Assembly (NCBI GenBank): GCA_015232355.1
Contig: JADFZW010000010.1
Location: 98,662 to 162,661 of the forward strand
Length of the DNA: 64,000 nt
DNA from: Oligoflexia bacterium
Lineage (GTDB): Bacteria > Bdellovibrionota > Bacteriovoracia > Bacteriovoracales > Bacteriovoracaceae
Direction: 5' to 3'
Shown here: one piece after another, positions 9,195 to 18,990 of the stretch
Layout: every line of letters starts with the position of its first letter
Numbering within the stretch: the first letter of the stretch is position 1
Program-made: the position numbers and the translations under genes
The notes under the pieces: model-generated
What the model was told of the DNA's origin: nothing
What the model saw: only the letters and a program-made list of their open reading frames with translations
Databases searched by the model: none

Positions 9195-10001
9195 ATGCAT
9201 GGATTGATTGCGGTATTGGTTTTTTTTATGTCAATTACTTTGGCATATTCAGAAACAGCAAGAGAGATCATAGATAAAGTTTTCGATAATAATGGCCAGA
9301 AATATCAGAAAGAAGTTCAAGAAATGACTTTGATAGGTAGTAACGGAAACTCTGAAACTAGAATATTCCATAAGTATTCTATTAAAAATGATGATGGTAC
9401 TAGTAGAGTATTACTCTCTTTTTTAGGGCCGGCCAGTATTAAAGGAGTTGCTCTACTAACATGGCAAAATAAGGATGGAAATGATGATCAGTGGTTATAT
9501 GTGCCTGCTTTATCAAATGAATTAAAAAGAATTACCAAGGGTGGGAAGAAAAATTATTTTTTGGGAACAGATTATACCATAGAAGACTTAATGACTGAAG
9601 ATCGAAATAATTTTAATTATTCAAAATTAAATGACTCAAAAATTAAAAATACCAATTGTTATGTTATAGAAGTAGTTCCGGCCACAGATGAATTAAAAAG
9701 CGAGTCAGGGTATAGCTCTAGAAAGTTATATATTAATAAAACAAGTTATATCATTTCTAAGATTGAATATTTTGACAAAAATAATAAGCTTATAAAGACC
9801 TTGGTATTAAATGAGATAAAAAAAATAAAAATTGCTAGTACAGAATTTTGGAGAGCAGATGAGGCGATCTTAGAAAATCACAATACTCATCATAAAACAG
9901 TAATTTTAGTAATTAGTAGGTCGTTTTCAAAAGAGGATGTAAGCGAAGATTATTTTACACATAGATTTATTACTTTAAAAAAGCATTTAAGTATACCGTA
10001 A
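9195..10001 (+). CDS. Outer-membrane lipoprotein-sorting protein (LolA-like)
   Basis: This is a periplasmic protein with a signal peptide (MHGLIAVLVFFMSITLAYSE). The body has hallmarks of the LolA-like family found beside RND pumps: LLSFLGPASIKGVALLTW, DDQWLYVPALSNELKRI and a GTDYTIEDLMTED segment. These fold as an open beta-sheet with a hydrophobic cavity that carries lipids or acyl chains. AGGAGAAG lies 4-5 bases before the ATG. It is followed after 51 bp by the RND transporter and presumably hands cargo to or from it. Confidence 0.85.
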   Translation: MHGLIAVLVFFMSITLAYSETAREIIDKVFDNNGQKYQKEVQEMTLIGSNGNSETRIFHKYSIKNDDGTSRVLLSFLGPASIKGVALLTWQNKDGNDDQWLYVPALSNELKRITKGGKKNYFLGTDYTIEDLMTEDRNNFNYSKLNDSKIKNTNCYVIEVVPATDELKSESGYSSRKLYINKTSYIISKIEYFDKNNKLIKTLVLNEIKKIKIASTEFWRADEAILENHNTHHKTVILVISRSFSKEDVSEDYFTHRFITLKKHLSIP

Positions 10002-10052
10002 AAATGTCGATAAACTAAGGGTTATAATTTAAAAATTTAACAAGATTTTTTC

Positions 10053-12449
10053 ATGGTAGATTTAATTTTAAAAAATAGAGTGCTGGTCTTTATAATATTA
10101 ATCTTACTTACATGTTTAAGTTTGTTGGGTATTTCCAAGATCAAGTATGATTTTTTCCGTGTTTTTCCTCTGCCTTCTTCAGATCCGGCCATTCAGGCAA
10201 ATAATATTCTAGGAAATCGCTTTGGTGGGATGGAAACAGTAACCATTTTAGTGGAGTCTGATAATATTTTATCATCTCAATCGGTACAAACAGTAAGAGA
10301 TTTGAGCGAGGAGGCAAAGACTTTGAGTGGAGTTAAAGGTGCGGAAGCGGTAGTTAGTATTGCAACCGTACCGGATATTATATCTGAAAATGGAAATATA
10401 TCCTTTTCACCACTTTTAGATCAATTACTTAAAAATCCCTCTACAGTTAACGAAAAAAATCAAAAAATTGTTAATGTTTTACTTAACTCTAAGAAAACAG
10501 CGACTCTTATTATTGTTTATTTGGGAGAGAGAGCATATCCGGATTCGAGTATTGGAGATGAAGCATTTTTAAAAAAACACAATCAAGAAATAAACAAACT
10601 GATAAAAAAATATTCTAAAGACAAGATTAAAATATCTGCCACAGGATCACTGCTAATATTATATTTAACTTCCGAAAGTATTAAAAATGAAATTTTTGTT
10701 ATTTCTGGTATAGCAATTCTTTTGTTAATGGGTGTTTATTTTATTAGTTTTAAATCCACTATGTTGGTGTTTATTAATGTTGTTTGTATACTTGTGGCCA
10801 CTTTGTGGACATTTGGAATAATGGGATTTTTGAAAATACCATTATCCGTACCATCGATATATATAATTATAATAATTTTGGCGGTAGGATCCTCTTACAC
10901 AATTCATGTTATCTCCACTTTTTTGGTTCGTTATGAACAAATCAAAATCAGCAAAATAGAAACATTTAGAGTAGCATTTTTTGATATATCCATGCCCTTG
11001 TTAACAGTCTCCTTTGCAGCAGCACTTAGTGGTCTTTCATTGATTACTTTTGAAATTGTAGATATAAGAGAATTAGGAATCATGCAATCACTGGGAATTT
11101 TTATTGCTTATTTTCTTGCCTATTTTATAATGCCGGCATTTGTAATTTTATATTATAAACCTAAAAAAAATTTACTAACCAATGTAACTTCTTTAACTCC
11201 TTTAACTTCTTTAACTTCTTCTGGATTTAGAGTTAAAGTTGATCAATATATAAATAATTATATTAAAATTTTAACCTTTATACCTGTTCATTGGCCGCTA
11301 ACTTCACTGATGTTTACTTTAATTATCATAGCGGTTTCTTTAGTTGGAGTATCGAAGATTACTGCAAATTTTGTTATTGAAGAAATCGCTCCTAAAAACT
11401 CAATGCCTAGTGAGTGTTTTGAAAAAATCAAAAAAAATTTTGGCACTTTTCGTCTTGTCCAGGTTTTGTTGGTCAAAAATGATTCCGATTCTGATTCACT
11501 ACTAACTCCTAAATCCTTAGAAATAATTTCCCAAATAGATAGTGATTTGAATTCAATTCCTGGGGTGAAAACAATTTCCTCCATTGCAGATGTTATGAAT
11601 CGTTTAAAAACAGCATTGGTAGGGACCAGTGAAAACTCTTCTAGCATCTTAACAAGCAAATGGAAGCAGGAAGAAATTGATCAGATTTTATTAGTAGTAG
11701 GAAAAAATAATTTATCTAAAATGATAGATGATTCAAATCAACATACGTTAATTACTTTATCTCTTGATCAATCGCAACCAGCAAATAATAAGCATATTAT
11801 TAGCAACATTCAAAATTATCTTAAAAAATTGCCAAGTGATTACAAAGCATATCTTAGTGGTTCACCTATTTTAGTTAATTCCTTAAATGAATATATAGTG
11901 AATAATAAGATTGAGAGTATAATTATTTGTCTTGTGATCGCTCTAACTTTATGTGTGATTGTTAATTCATCACTTTTATATGGTTTAATAAGTGTTTCGG
12001 CCGCTGCAATTTCTGCAATAGCTATATTTGGAGTGATGGGATTTAAAAATATTAATTTAGATATGGGTTCTGCAACGATTACTACTATTGCTATCGGAGT
12101 AGGAATTGATTACGCTATTCATTTTATTCAACAATTCAGAAATGATTTGCTTTCTCAAATAAAAGACCAAAAAGAATATGATAATCCTAACATATATCCT
12201 CTAGTTTTGGGACTAACTACCAAGAGATATGGAAAAACAATATTTTTTGATTCTTTGGCCAATATTATAGGTTTTTCTCCTCTATTGTTTTCAAATTTTC
12301 CAATTTTAAAAACAGCAGGATTTCTGCTTGTAACCAATGAAGTGATGGTGGTTTTTGCAACATTTTTTATAACCTCATTGTTAATTACAATTTTAAAAAC
12401 TAAATATCTGTCATTTTTAAAGAGGAGACTTTTGAAAGATGGAAAATAA
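10053..12449 (+). CDS. RND superfamily exporter (MMPL type)
   Basis: This 798-residue inner-membrane protein has the duplicated RND layout: TM1 at the N-terminus, a periplasmic loop (about 35-210), five further helices, then a repeat of the pattern from about residue 415. Motifs such as PSIYIIIIILAVGSSYTIH and ATITTIAIGVGIDYAIHF are the equivalent TM4-type helices of the two halves. It resembles MMPL/HpnN-like pumps exporting lipids. The loop joining the halves contains a TSLTPLTSLTSSG low-complexity stretch from a 9-bp repeat (near 11190-11222). The HAMP gene overlaps its 3' end by 11 bp, so these genes are one operon. Confidence 0.9.
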   Translation: MVDLILKNRVLVFIILILLTCLSLLGISKIKYDFFRVFPLPSSDPAIQANNILGNRFGGMETVTILVESDNILSSQSVQTVRDLSEEAKTLSGVKGAEAVVSIATVPDIISENGNISFSPLLDQLLKNPSTVNEKNQKIVNVLLNSKKTATLIIVYLGERAYPDSSIGDEAFLKKHNQEINKLIKKYSKDKIKISATGSLLILYLTSESIKNEIFVISGIAILLLMGVYFISFKSTMLVFINVVCILVATLWTFGIMGFLKIPLSVPSIYIIIIILAVGSSYTIHVISTFLVRYEQIKISKIETFRVAFFDISMPLLTVSFAAALSGLSLITFEIVDIRELGIMQSLGIFIAYFLAYFIMPAFVILYYKPKKNLLTNVTSLTPLTSLTSSGFRVKVDQYINNYIKILTFIPVHWPLTSLMFTLIIIAVSLVGVSKITANFVIEEIAPKNSMPSECFEKIKKNFGTFRLVQVLLVKNDSDSDSLLTPKSLEIISQIDSDLNSIPGVKTISSIADVMNRLKTALVGTSENSSSILTSKWKQEEIDQILLVVGKNNLSKMIDDSNQHTLITLSLDQSQPANNKHIISNIQNYLKKLPSDYKAYLSGSPILVNSLNEYIVNNKIESIIICLVIALTLCVIVNSSLLYGLISVSAAAISAIAIFGVMGFKNINLDMGSATITTIAIGVGIDYAIHFIQQFRNDLLSQIKDQKEYDNPNIYPLVLGLTTKRYGKTIFFDSLANIIGFSPLLFSNFPILKTAGFLLVTNEVMVVFATFFITSLLITILKTKYLSFLKRRLLKDGK

Positions 12450-13014
12450 TTATAATAATCAAGCGGATAGAAGAAAAATATTTCGATTAAATTTTCTTAG
12501 TCAAAAATTTCAATTGAGATACGCAATCTGGCTTTCTTCAATAGGTATGTTTAATATATTTCTAATGTGTTGGTTTATGGTGTTAACAATCAGAAGATCA
12601 TTGGAGGATATTCCCCAAATAAGTAATTATAGAGAAATTATTGTTAATACAATAACATTAAAAAATATTTTATTAAGATATGAAATACTTATTCCTTTGA
12701 TAATAATTGTTGGTTTTCTTTTTGCGATAGGAATAGTTGGAACCAATAGAATAGCTGGTCCACTTCATAGAATTAAAACGCATCTAAAGGGTTTATCAGA
12801 TGGTTCAATTAAAAATACTAAGATAAATATTCGTGCAACAGATGAGTTGCATGATTTGATTTTTCTTTTAAACAATAATTTAAAACATCATTGGTTGCAA
12901 CATCAAAAGATTGATCAATTATTAGTGGAAACAGAAAATCTTTTAAACAATAGGGAAATAGAGCATGCTAAACATAAAATTTCTCTTGTTAGGATGGTAT
13001 TGAAAGATAAGTAG
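12439..13014 (+). CDS. Membrane protein with two TM helices and a HAMP-like domain
   Basis: This 191-residue protein has a short cytoplasmic N-terminus, TM1 (about 29-52), a short periplasmic loop, TM2 (about 86-107), and a HAMP-like segment (GPLHRIKTHLKGLSDGS...RATDELHDLIFLLN). No kinase, cyclase or methyl-accepting domain follows; it ends with a short helical tail. It may be an adaptor passing envelope signals to a partner in trans. It overlaps the RND gene by 11 bp and is followed by a REC-HD-GYP gene, so a link between transport and c-di-GMP signalling is possible (inference). Confidence 0.75.
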   Translation: MENNYNNQADRRKIFRLNFLSQKFQLRYAIWLSSIGMFNIFLMCWFMVLTIRRSLEDIPQISNYREIIVNTITLKNILLRYEILIPLIIIVGFLFAIGIVGTNRIAGPLHRIKTHLKGLSDGSIKNTKINIRATDELHDLIFLLNNNLKHHWLQHQKIDQLLVETENLLNNREIEHAKHKISLVRMVLKDK

Positions 13015-13061
13015 ATAAGTAGATAAGTAAATAAGTAGATAAGTAAAAAGTAAATAAGTAA
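13006..13061. repeat. 8-bp tandem repeat (gataagta type)
   Basis: Imperfect units of gataagta/aataagta repeat about six times, beginning inside the last codons of the HAMP gene (its TAG stop is part of the repeat) and filling most of the spacer before the HD-GYP gene. Because the period is not a multiple of three, gain or loss of units would change the spacer but not the coding sequence. Confidence 0.8.
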
Positions 13062-13080
13062 AATTTAGGGAAGTGTATTT

Positions 13081-14646
13081 ATGACTGCAAGAATATTGAT
13101 AATTGAATCAGATATAGGGTTATTAACAGTGCTTAATTTACTAATTCGTAGAGAATATGATGTAGAAATTGTCTCTAAAGTCTCTCGAAATATGGCCATC
13201 GAATATTTAAAAAAAGATCAAAATTTTATATGTATTCTTGCAGATGATGAATCCCCACGGGGAGCTGCTTGTAAAATTGCTAAAGAGACGATGTTATATG
13301 AAAAGACAATTCCGGTGATAGCATTGGTAAATCAATTTTCTGCCTCCATGGATAGTAAAAATATTTATGCAAAAGTTGTTAAACCGGAAATATCTAAACC
13401 GTTGATTCAGGTTTTAAAAACATTTTTGCCTAAGCGAATTACTGCATCTAAATTACCTATAGAAAATGATGCAATTTTTGATCATTCTTTGGCCAGTACT
13501 AATAATTACTTTTTTATTAAGCTAGATGAAATCATCTGTTTTAATTATTTAGAAGTCGATTTTTATGTTAAATTATCAGAGGAAAAATATTTAAAAGTCA
13601 TTAACAAAGGTGATTTGTTTAGTGATGAAGATTATAAAAAATATAAAAATCGTAAAATAGATGGATTGTATATATTAAATGAAGATGTGAATTTTTTAAT
13701 TGAACGATCCTTGTTTAACTTTAAAACCCTTTATGATTTAAATTTTTATACTTCGGCCGAAAATTTGGCCAATTTTATTTTTAATAAAAATGAGGTTTAT
13801 TCAGAGGAAAAAACTACCAATGTAATAAATATGATAAATGAATCTTTACGAAAGGCAGATGCCAATAAGTTAAAGTATGAAGAAGGATTAAAAGTATGCG
13901 AGGAAACTGTAGCAGTTATTTATAAAACAGTTTCAAAATTTGGGATGAATCATGTTTGTCAGCATTTAACTAGAGCATCGGTTATCTTATCACTTTCATT
14001 TATTCGCTCCTCCCCTCCATTAAATAATCTTTTAGAAATGATGAAAGAGAGTGTTTTTGAAACCGGTGACTCATATTTAATTGATCATAGTGTTTTATTG
14101 GCCAATGTAGCTTGTGTACTTGCTGGATTACGTGGTTGGAACTCAAATTTGACATTTTATAAGCTATCTTTAGCAGCACTTTTACATGATATAACACTTA
14201 AAAATCCTAGTTTGGCCAGATTTCGTAGTCGACAAGATTTGATGAACAAGTTGCATGAGTTTACAGAGGAGGAATTGAGATTATATACCAGTCATCCACA
14301 AGATTCAGCTAAAATGGCGGAGCAATTTAGAATGATTCCTCCAGATATTGGGTTAATTATATTAGAACATCATGAAAGGGCCGATGGTACAGGTTTTCCC
14401 AAGAAGCTTGATCATTCTAAAATTAGTGGTTTGGGACAGATGTTTATTGTAGCTCATGATTTAGTAAGTTTTATCTTAAGTAAGAATATTAAACAATCTA
14501 GTAATATTGAAAGCGAGCAGAGTTTTTTGGATTTAAATTTGGTTTCATTTTTAAATAAATATCGAATGCTTTACCAGTATGGTGAATTTAGAGTTATATT
14601 TGATGTTTTATGGAATTATGCTTTTACTAGCGCCAGAAAAAAATAA
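13081..14646 (+). CDS. Response-regulator-like protein with HD-GYP domain
   Basis: The N-terminal 125 residues look like a receiver domain (ARILIIESDIGLLTVL, ILADDES, AKVVKPEIS) with altered acidic and Thr positions, so phosphorylation may be lost. A middle region (130-290) has no recognised domain. The C-terminal half is an HD-GYP phosphodiesterase module that cleaves cyclic di-GMP: ALLHDITLK supplies the HD pair, TSHPQDSAKMAEQF and IILEHHERADGTGFP follow, with GFP in place of GYP. Metal-ligand His and Asp residues are retained, so it is likely active. It starts 66 bp after the HAMP gene and probably shares its transcript. Confidence 0.85.
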   Translation: MTARILIIESDIGLLTVLNLLIRREYDVEIVSKVSRNMAIEYLKKDQNFICILADDESPRGAACKIAKETMLYEKTIPVIALVNQFSASMDSKNIYAKVVKPEISKPLIQVLKTFLPKRITASKLPIENDAIFDHSLASTNNYFFIKLDEIICFNYLEVDFYVKLSEEKYLKVINKGDLFSDEDYKKYKNRKIDGLYILNEDVNFLIERSLFNFKTLYDLNFYTSAENLANFIFNKNEVYSEEKTTNVINMINESLRKADANKLKYEEGLKVCEETVAVIYKTVSKFGMNHVCQHLTRASVILSLSFIRSSPPLNNLLEMMKESVFETGDSYLIDHSVLLANVACVLAGLRGWNSNLTFYKLSLAALLHDITLKNPSLARFRSRQDLMNKLHEFTEEELRLYTSHPQDSAKMAEQFRMIPPDIGLIILEHHERADGTGFPKKLDHSKISGLGQMFIVAHDLVSFILSKNIKQSSNIESEQSFLDLNLVSFLNKYRMLYQYGEFRVIFDVLWNYAFTSARKK

Positions 14647-14693
14647 TTGTTACAAATAATTTATCAAACCACTAGTCAGGTCCCTGGTAAATT

Positions 14694-14999
14694 TTAGGAT
14701 TTAAAAATTGTTAGAAGTTTGTTTAAAACTTTTTTTTCCATTCTAATAATTTGGTCTAGCTCATTAGCATCTAACCAAATACCCTTGCAATCAGGACACT
14801 CATCAATTGTAACTTTTTTATAATCAACTTCGAATAAGTCTGTTCCACACTTAGGACATTTCATATAGTGTAGTTCTTTGCGCTGTTCTCGTTCAGCTTT
14901 TTTAAGCTTATGATGTTTCTCCTCTTCGATTTTCTTTCTTCTCTCAAGCTCTAGTTGTTTGAAGTAATCCTCTTCTTTTTTACTTGGAACGATTGGCAT
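14694..14999 (-). CDS. Zinc-ribbon (zf-TFIIB family) small protein
   Basis: This 101-residue protein has a charged coiled-coil-like N-terminal half (DYFKQLELERRKKIEEEKHH) and a C-terminal zinc ribbon: MKCPKCGTDLFEV, then DECPDCKGIWLDANELDQI. The two CxxC pairs and the GIWLDANEL signature are typical of the zf-TFIIB family found in many bacteria, of unknown function. The ATG follows AAAGGAG. It is a single gene convergent with the HD-GYP gene. Confidence 0.88.
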   Translation of the reverse strand: MPIVPSKKEEDYFKQLELERRKKIEEEKHHKLKKAEREQRKELHYMKCPKCGTDLFEVDYKKVTIDECPDCKGIWLDANELDQIIRMEKKVLNKLLTIFKS

Positions 15000-15224
15000 A
15001 CAAGCTCCTTTGTTATTTTATAACAATTAATATTATTAATATTAATTTAAAAAAATTATTTATCAATTTATTTAATACCCGACATTACATGTACAGTACA
15101 ATGGTATTATTATTTTTTTTAATTTTTTTAATTTTTTTAATTTGAAATTGTATTTTGTTATTAATTTTAATGCTTGGATTGACGATATATTAAGTAGCAT
15201 CAAAATGGAAAGAGGATGTATAGT

Positions 15225-16934
15225 ATGTTTTTTTTTACAATAATATTTTTTTATTTAGGAATTGTAATGGATATGGGAGCTGCGGTAGGGGCCACTCTAT
15301 TGGACGGTACTGATCTTTTGGAATTTGCCAATAATAACACATATCTTTTACAGACACTAAAATGGAAGAGTAATTCTCTCGGATTAGTTCAAAAAGATCA
15401 AGATAGTAAAACAAGGGTTATAGATATTGAACACTATGAGGTTCCTATAAAATTGGTAAGTGATTGCTTTGAAGAGCAAGCAAATTTAAAGTTGAGAGAA
15501 TCTATTATTTTAAACAAAATAGTTTTTCAAGGTAGTAATCAAATAGAGGAGTCTTTTATTCGTTGGCCGATTAATCCTAACGAAAAAAGAGAAAGTGAAA
15601 AAGTAAAAAAACTTTTACAAAAAAATGGATACGATAGTAGTAGTAAAAAATATTTTAAAGGTGTTTTAACAAGTGATGGAGTGCTTTTTTTAAAAGACCC
15701 ACAGAATAAATTTATTTTCATGATTACTCCGGTAGATAAGGAAGAGTATTTTCGTGCAAAAGAGAGTAATCAGAGTGCGGCCAAAACTATAAGGATAACA
15801 AATTTACAAAATGATACTAATAAAAATCATCTGTTAATATTAAGAGATCCATTTGGTTTTCATATACATAATGAAAAAGATGTTGATCCTATAGATTTAG
15901 GATTATTAGTAAAAGATATCAGTTTGCTTTATAAAACAGATAAATATTATTTGCCACTAATACTTACTTCTAACAAGAACTCAAGAGTAAGATATGAAAT
16001 TGCTAAAATAAATAGTAGAAAAAATGTGCAAAGATTTTGGAATCAAAACTATGTAATACCTTTAGCAAGAACACTAAGTGAATTTACATTATTTTATGGA
16101 CTCTCTTTTGTAAGAACCTATTTGTTACACTCCTATCTTGAATTAGATCAAGATAAGACTCCTACTGGAAAAATAGTATTAGGAAATATTGGAGATACAA
16201 TTCCAATAGCTGGATATTCTACTCAAGATAAAGATAAGAATGACAAGAATCAAATTATGATTGGATATGCAACGGTAGATGAAAATATTGATGAAGTTAA
16301 TGCTAAAATATTTTTTAAGGCATTTGAAAAAAGATTATCAGAATTAGCTGAGATACCACTTTTTAAAATATCTTTGCAAGAAAATATCAAAAATTTTCAA
16401 GTCAATATCAAGAGAGGAAAATATCAAGGAGTTGTAAATAAACAAGAGAAACAATATCTAATAGCTAAAGATGAATTACAAAATTTTATTGCATTAAGAG
16501 AGTGCTTATTGGAAATGGAAAGCAAATATAGTAAGTTTGAGTGTCGAAAATTATTAGATAAGATGCAAACAGAAAAACCTCTTGAGTATTATGTTAACTC
16601 AATAAAAGATTATGAATATAAAAATAGTGGAGTAGTTAATACTATTATTAGTGAAGGAATCACTAAAGTTAGAAGTAGCAGTGATTATTTATTACTCATG
16701 CAATGTAATTCTGGAAAGAATAAAGAGAGTTGTCGAAATAATCGATATCCAATAATCAAACAAACACTGGTTAAATATTTTTTTAATTTTGGGCCAAGTG
16801 AAAATGATATTATAAACCTATATAGTAATCATCCTAAAATGCGTAGAGTACTGCAAGAGTATTCCAAAAGTAATAAGCATTTTGCTTCCACTAGATCTTC
16901 TGAATATATTCCAATAATTATTCAGGCAGAATAG
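15225..16934 (+). CDS. Large exported protein of unknown function
   Basis: I place the start at ATG 15225 (MFFFTIIFFYLGIVMDMG) because AGAGG at 15211-15215 is 9 bases upstream, while the earlier in-frame ATG at 15216 touches it. The first 25 residues form a signal peptide or anchor. The remaining ~545 residues are soluble and rich in charged residues; repeated di-basic and acidic segments and a few Cys (CFEEQAN, ECLLEMES, FECRKLL, MQCNSGKNKESC) are visible. No family was recognised. The next gene, a likely outer-membrane protein, starts about 45 bp downstream, so the two may be co-expressed. Confidence 0.6.
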   Translation: MFFFTIIFFYLGIVMDMGAAVGATLLDGTDLLEFANNNTYLLQTLKWKSNSLGLVQKDQDSKTRVIDIEHYEVPIKLVSDCFEEQANLKLRESIILNKIVFQGSNQIEESFIRWPINPNEKRESEKVKKLLQKNGYDSSSKKYFKGVLTSDGVLFLKDPQNKFIFMITPVDKEEYFRAKESNQSAAKTIRITNLQNDTNKNHLLILRDPFGFHIHNEKDVDPIDLGLLVKDISLLYKTDKYYLPLILTSNKNSRVRYEIAKINSRKNVQRFWNQNYVIPLARTLSEFTLFYGLSFVRTYLLHSYLELDQDKTPTGKIVLGNIGDTIPIAGYSTQDKDKNDKNQIMIGYATVDENIDEVNAKIFFKAFEKRLSELAEIPLFKISLQENIKNFQVNIKRGKYQGVVNKQEKQYLIAKDELQNFIALRECLLEMESKYSKFECRKLLDKMQTEKPLEYYVNSIKDYEYKNSGVVNTIISEGITKVRSSSDYLLLMQCNSGKNKESCRNNRYPIIKQTLVKYFFNFGPSENDIINLYSNHPKMRRVLQEYSKSNKHFASTRSSEYIPIIIQAE

Positions 16935-16980
16935 TAATTTTATAAAAGTGCTTTTAAGGATTTTTTGAAGTGTTGTGAAA

Positions 16981-17751
16981 ATGTTTATTAAAATTTTTTT
17001 TAAAATATTTCTAATTTTATTAATTTTAAAAATCTATGTTTCTGCGACGGATGCGGCAGAATCAAGTGATAATTTTGATGTAGTAAAACTCTCTATTGGT
17101 GGTGGTTATGCTGTTTCCACTAATATAAGAAAAGATAACGATCTGGATGGTAAGGGCGGGGAGTATGTTAGTAGTTGGATACCACTTGTTTCATTATCTT
17201 GGTGGAGACTTAGTTTTAGAGGAATGCAATTGCAATTTAAATTATTTAATGATTCGCTCTTTAGTGCATCCTTGAAACTTTCTAGAATGGGCCAAGAGTA
17301 TCGCTCTGGATATCTATCGAAGAGAAGATCATCATTTGCAATGGGTGGTGAGATAAGAATTATTTTAATAAATATCTCTTACCTTCGAGATATAGATGGT
17401 GTTAGTGGTGGTAGTATTTATCAATTTTCTAGTGGTATTCCGTTGCCAGCAATTGAAAATTTACTATTTATACATTTAGGATTTGGATTGGAGCTTAATG
17501 ATCGTAAATATGTTGATTATTATTTTGGGGTTAGAGATAACGAAATAACATCATATCGACCTCAATACAGTGGAGAAAAGACTTGGAATCGTTTTATTGC
17601 TTTAAATTTTAATCTAAAACCTGTTGAAGTGTTTTCTACTTCACTCTCAATTCGCTATAAAAGTTATGGGCCTTCAATTAAAAATTCACCAACAGTCAGA
17701 ACAAATAATGAATTTAGTTATGCAGCGATGATGGTATTTAATTTATTATAG
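16981..17751 (+). CDS. Probable outer-membrane beta-barrel protein
   Basis: A hydrophobic signal peptide (MFIKIFFKIFLILLILKIYVSATDA) is followed by about 225 residues with beta-barrel character: VVKLSIGGGYAVSTN near the start, repeated aromatic/polar strands, and a C-terminus FSYAAMMVFNLL that fits a last strand. An in-frame GTG at 16975 is an alternative start; the GAAG at 16968-16971 suits the ATG better. It closely follows the exported 569-residue protein. Function is unknown. Confidence 0.55.
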   Translation: MFIKIFFKIFLILLILKIYVSATDAAESSDNFDVVKLSIGGGYAVSTNIRKDNDLDGKGGEYVSSWIPLVSLSWWRLSFRGMQLQFKLFNDSLFSASLKLSRMGQEYRSGYLSKRRSSFAMGGEIRIILINISYLRDIDGVSGGSIYQFSSGIPLPAIENLLFIHLGFGLELNDRKYVDYYFGVRDNEITSYRPQYSGEKTWNRFIALNFNLKPVEVFSTSLSIRYKSYGPSIKNSPTVRTNNEFSYAAMMVFNLL

Positions 17752-17773
17752 TTTTTTTTAAACTTTCAGACTC

Positions 17774-18985
17774 CTAATTTATAGAACGCAGCTGAGTAAG
17801 AAATGGTCGCTGATCTTTTCGAAAATTTCTTAATGAGAAATATGAAAATATTATGGCCATAAGATAGGGGATAAGAAATGAGATTAAGATTCCTTGTATA
17901 GTTATATGTACTGGTATTTTTTGTTCAACAAATATTTCTGGCATTATATTGGGAATGTAGTGATCGAGAATAAATAAAATTATCGCTCCAATAATTAATC
18001 CCAGTAAAGTAGAGCAAAAGCTTAAAATGTTAATGAAATATCCCATGAAGCGTTCTAAAGTACTTTTAGGTATTCCCAGCATCCACATAGAGACAAGATC
18101 TAATTGGATCTTATCAAAAAAGATTAAAAGTCCTGAAGTGATGGAGATGCCCACCAAGAGAGTCATTATTGAAAATAGAAATAGCATTACAGATGATTCT
18201 AAATTTAAGGCCCAAACAAGTGACTCATTTTGATTGGCCCAGGTTTTTATTTGATAATCATTTTCACTTAATTTATTTGATTTTATAATTTGAGTAACTT
18301 TCTTTAAATCAAATGGTGAATGAATGCGAATACGATTTAATATTTTTTCTCTGGAAAGATTATAGAGCAGACTACTTCTGGTCCATAGGTGATATTGATC
18401 AATTTCTGGAACTTTTGTCTCGATAACTTTGGCGATATATGTGGAGACTTCTCTGGGGATATCACCTAATAGAGCATTAGTGTGTGCAGGGGAGATTAAA
18501 GTTATTTCAGAGGTGTGATCCGCTTTTAATTTAGAGCAAAGATCGACAGGAACAATGGTCAATCCTTTTTGTTCTTCTTTCTCTTTTATAAACTTTGGAA
18601 GTTCAAAGTTTGAATCAAGTCCATGGGCCACGGCCGCTGAAATGTGCGGGCCATTGCGAACTAATAATTCCAATTCATACTCTGGATAAAGATCTAACTT
18701 TAATTCATTAATTAAAGAGTGAGAGATGTTTAGAATCTGTTGATAGTATTCAGATGAATTTTTAAAAATAATTAATCCATGGCCAGTAACCATCACTGAA
18801 CGATTGACAAGATTATTTTGAAGTCCGGTCATAGTACTTTGTAAAATTAGCAGTGCCGAAGAGGATAAGACAAGACCAATCAGCGCTATAAAGAGCAAGC
18901 GTTGTCTAGTTTTAGAGACGAAAATGTAACGAACAAAATATTTGAGATAATTAAAAAAAGCTTTTGAAGAAGAGATTGATGTCAC
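17774..18985 (-). CDS. LolC/FtsX-type ABC transporter permease
   Basis: The architecture is that of LolC/LolE and other FtsX-family permeases: one TM near the N-terminus (about 22-47, RLLFIALIGLVLSSSALLIL), a periplasmic domain of ~200 residues, then three C-terminal TM helices beginning at SVMLFLFSIMTLLVGISITSG. FSIMTLLVGISI and LGIPKSTLERFMG resemble LolC/E. LolCE complexes extract lipoproteins from the inner membrane using the LolD ATPase, but no ATPase or second permease gene is adjacent. The start is GTG, only 5 bp after the FadJ-type gene, so it is probably the last gene of the beta-oxidation operon. Confidence 0.82.
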   Translation of the reverse strand: MTSISSSKAFFNYLKYFVRYIFVSKTRQRLLFIALIGLVLSSSALLILQSTMTGLQNNLVNRSVMVTGHGLIIFKNSSEYYQQILNISHSLINELKLDLYPEYELELLVRNGPHISAAVAHGLDSNFELPKFIKEKEEQKGLTIVPVDLCSKLKADHTSEITLISPAHTNALLGDIPREVSTYIAKVIETKVPEIDQYHLWTRSSLLYNLSREKILNRIRIHSPFDLKKVTQIIKSNKLSENDYQIKTWANQNESLVWALNLESSVMLFLFSIMTLLVGISITSGLLIFFDKIQLDLVSMWMLGIPKSTLERFMGYFINILSFCSTLLGLIIGAIILFILDHYIPNIMPEIFVEQKIPVHITIQGILISFLIPYLMAIIFSYFSLRNFRKDQRPFLTQLRSIN

Positions 18986-18990
18986 TTTAG

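Noticed and set aside
13006..13061. Possible CRISPR array
   Set aside because: Units are 8 bp and directly adjacent, with no unique spacers; this is a simple tandem repeat.
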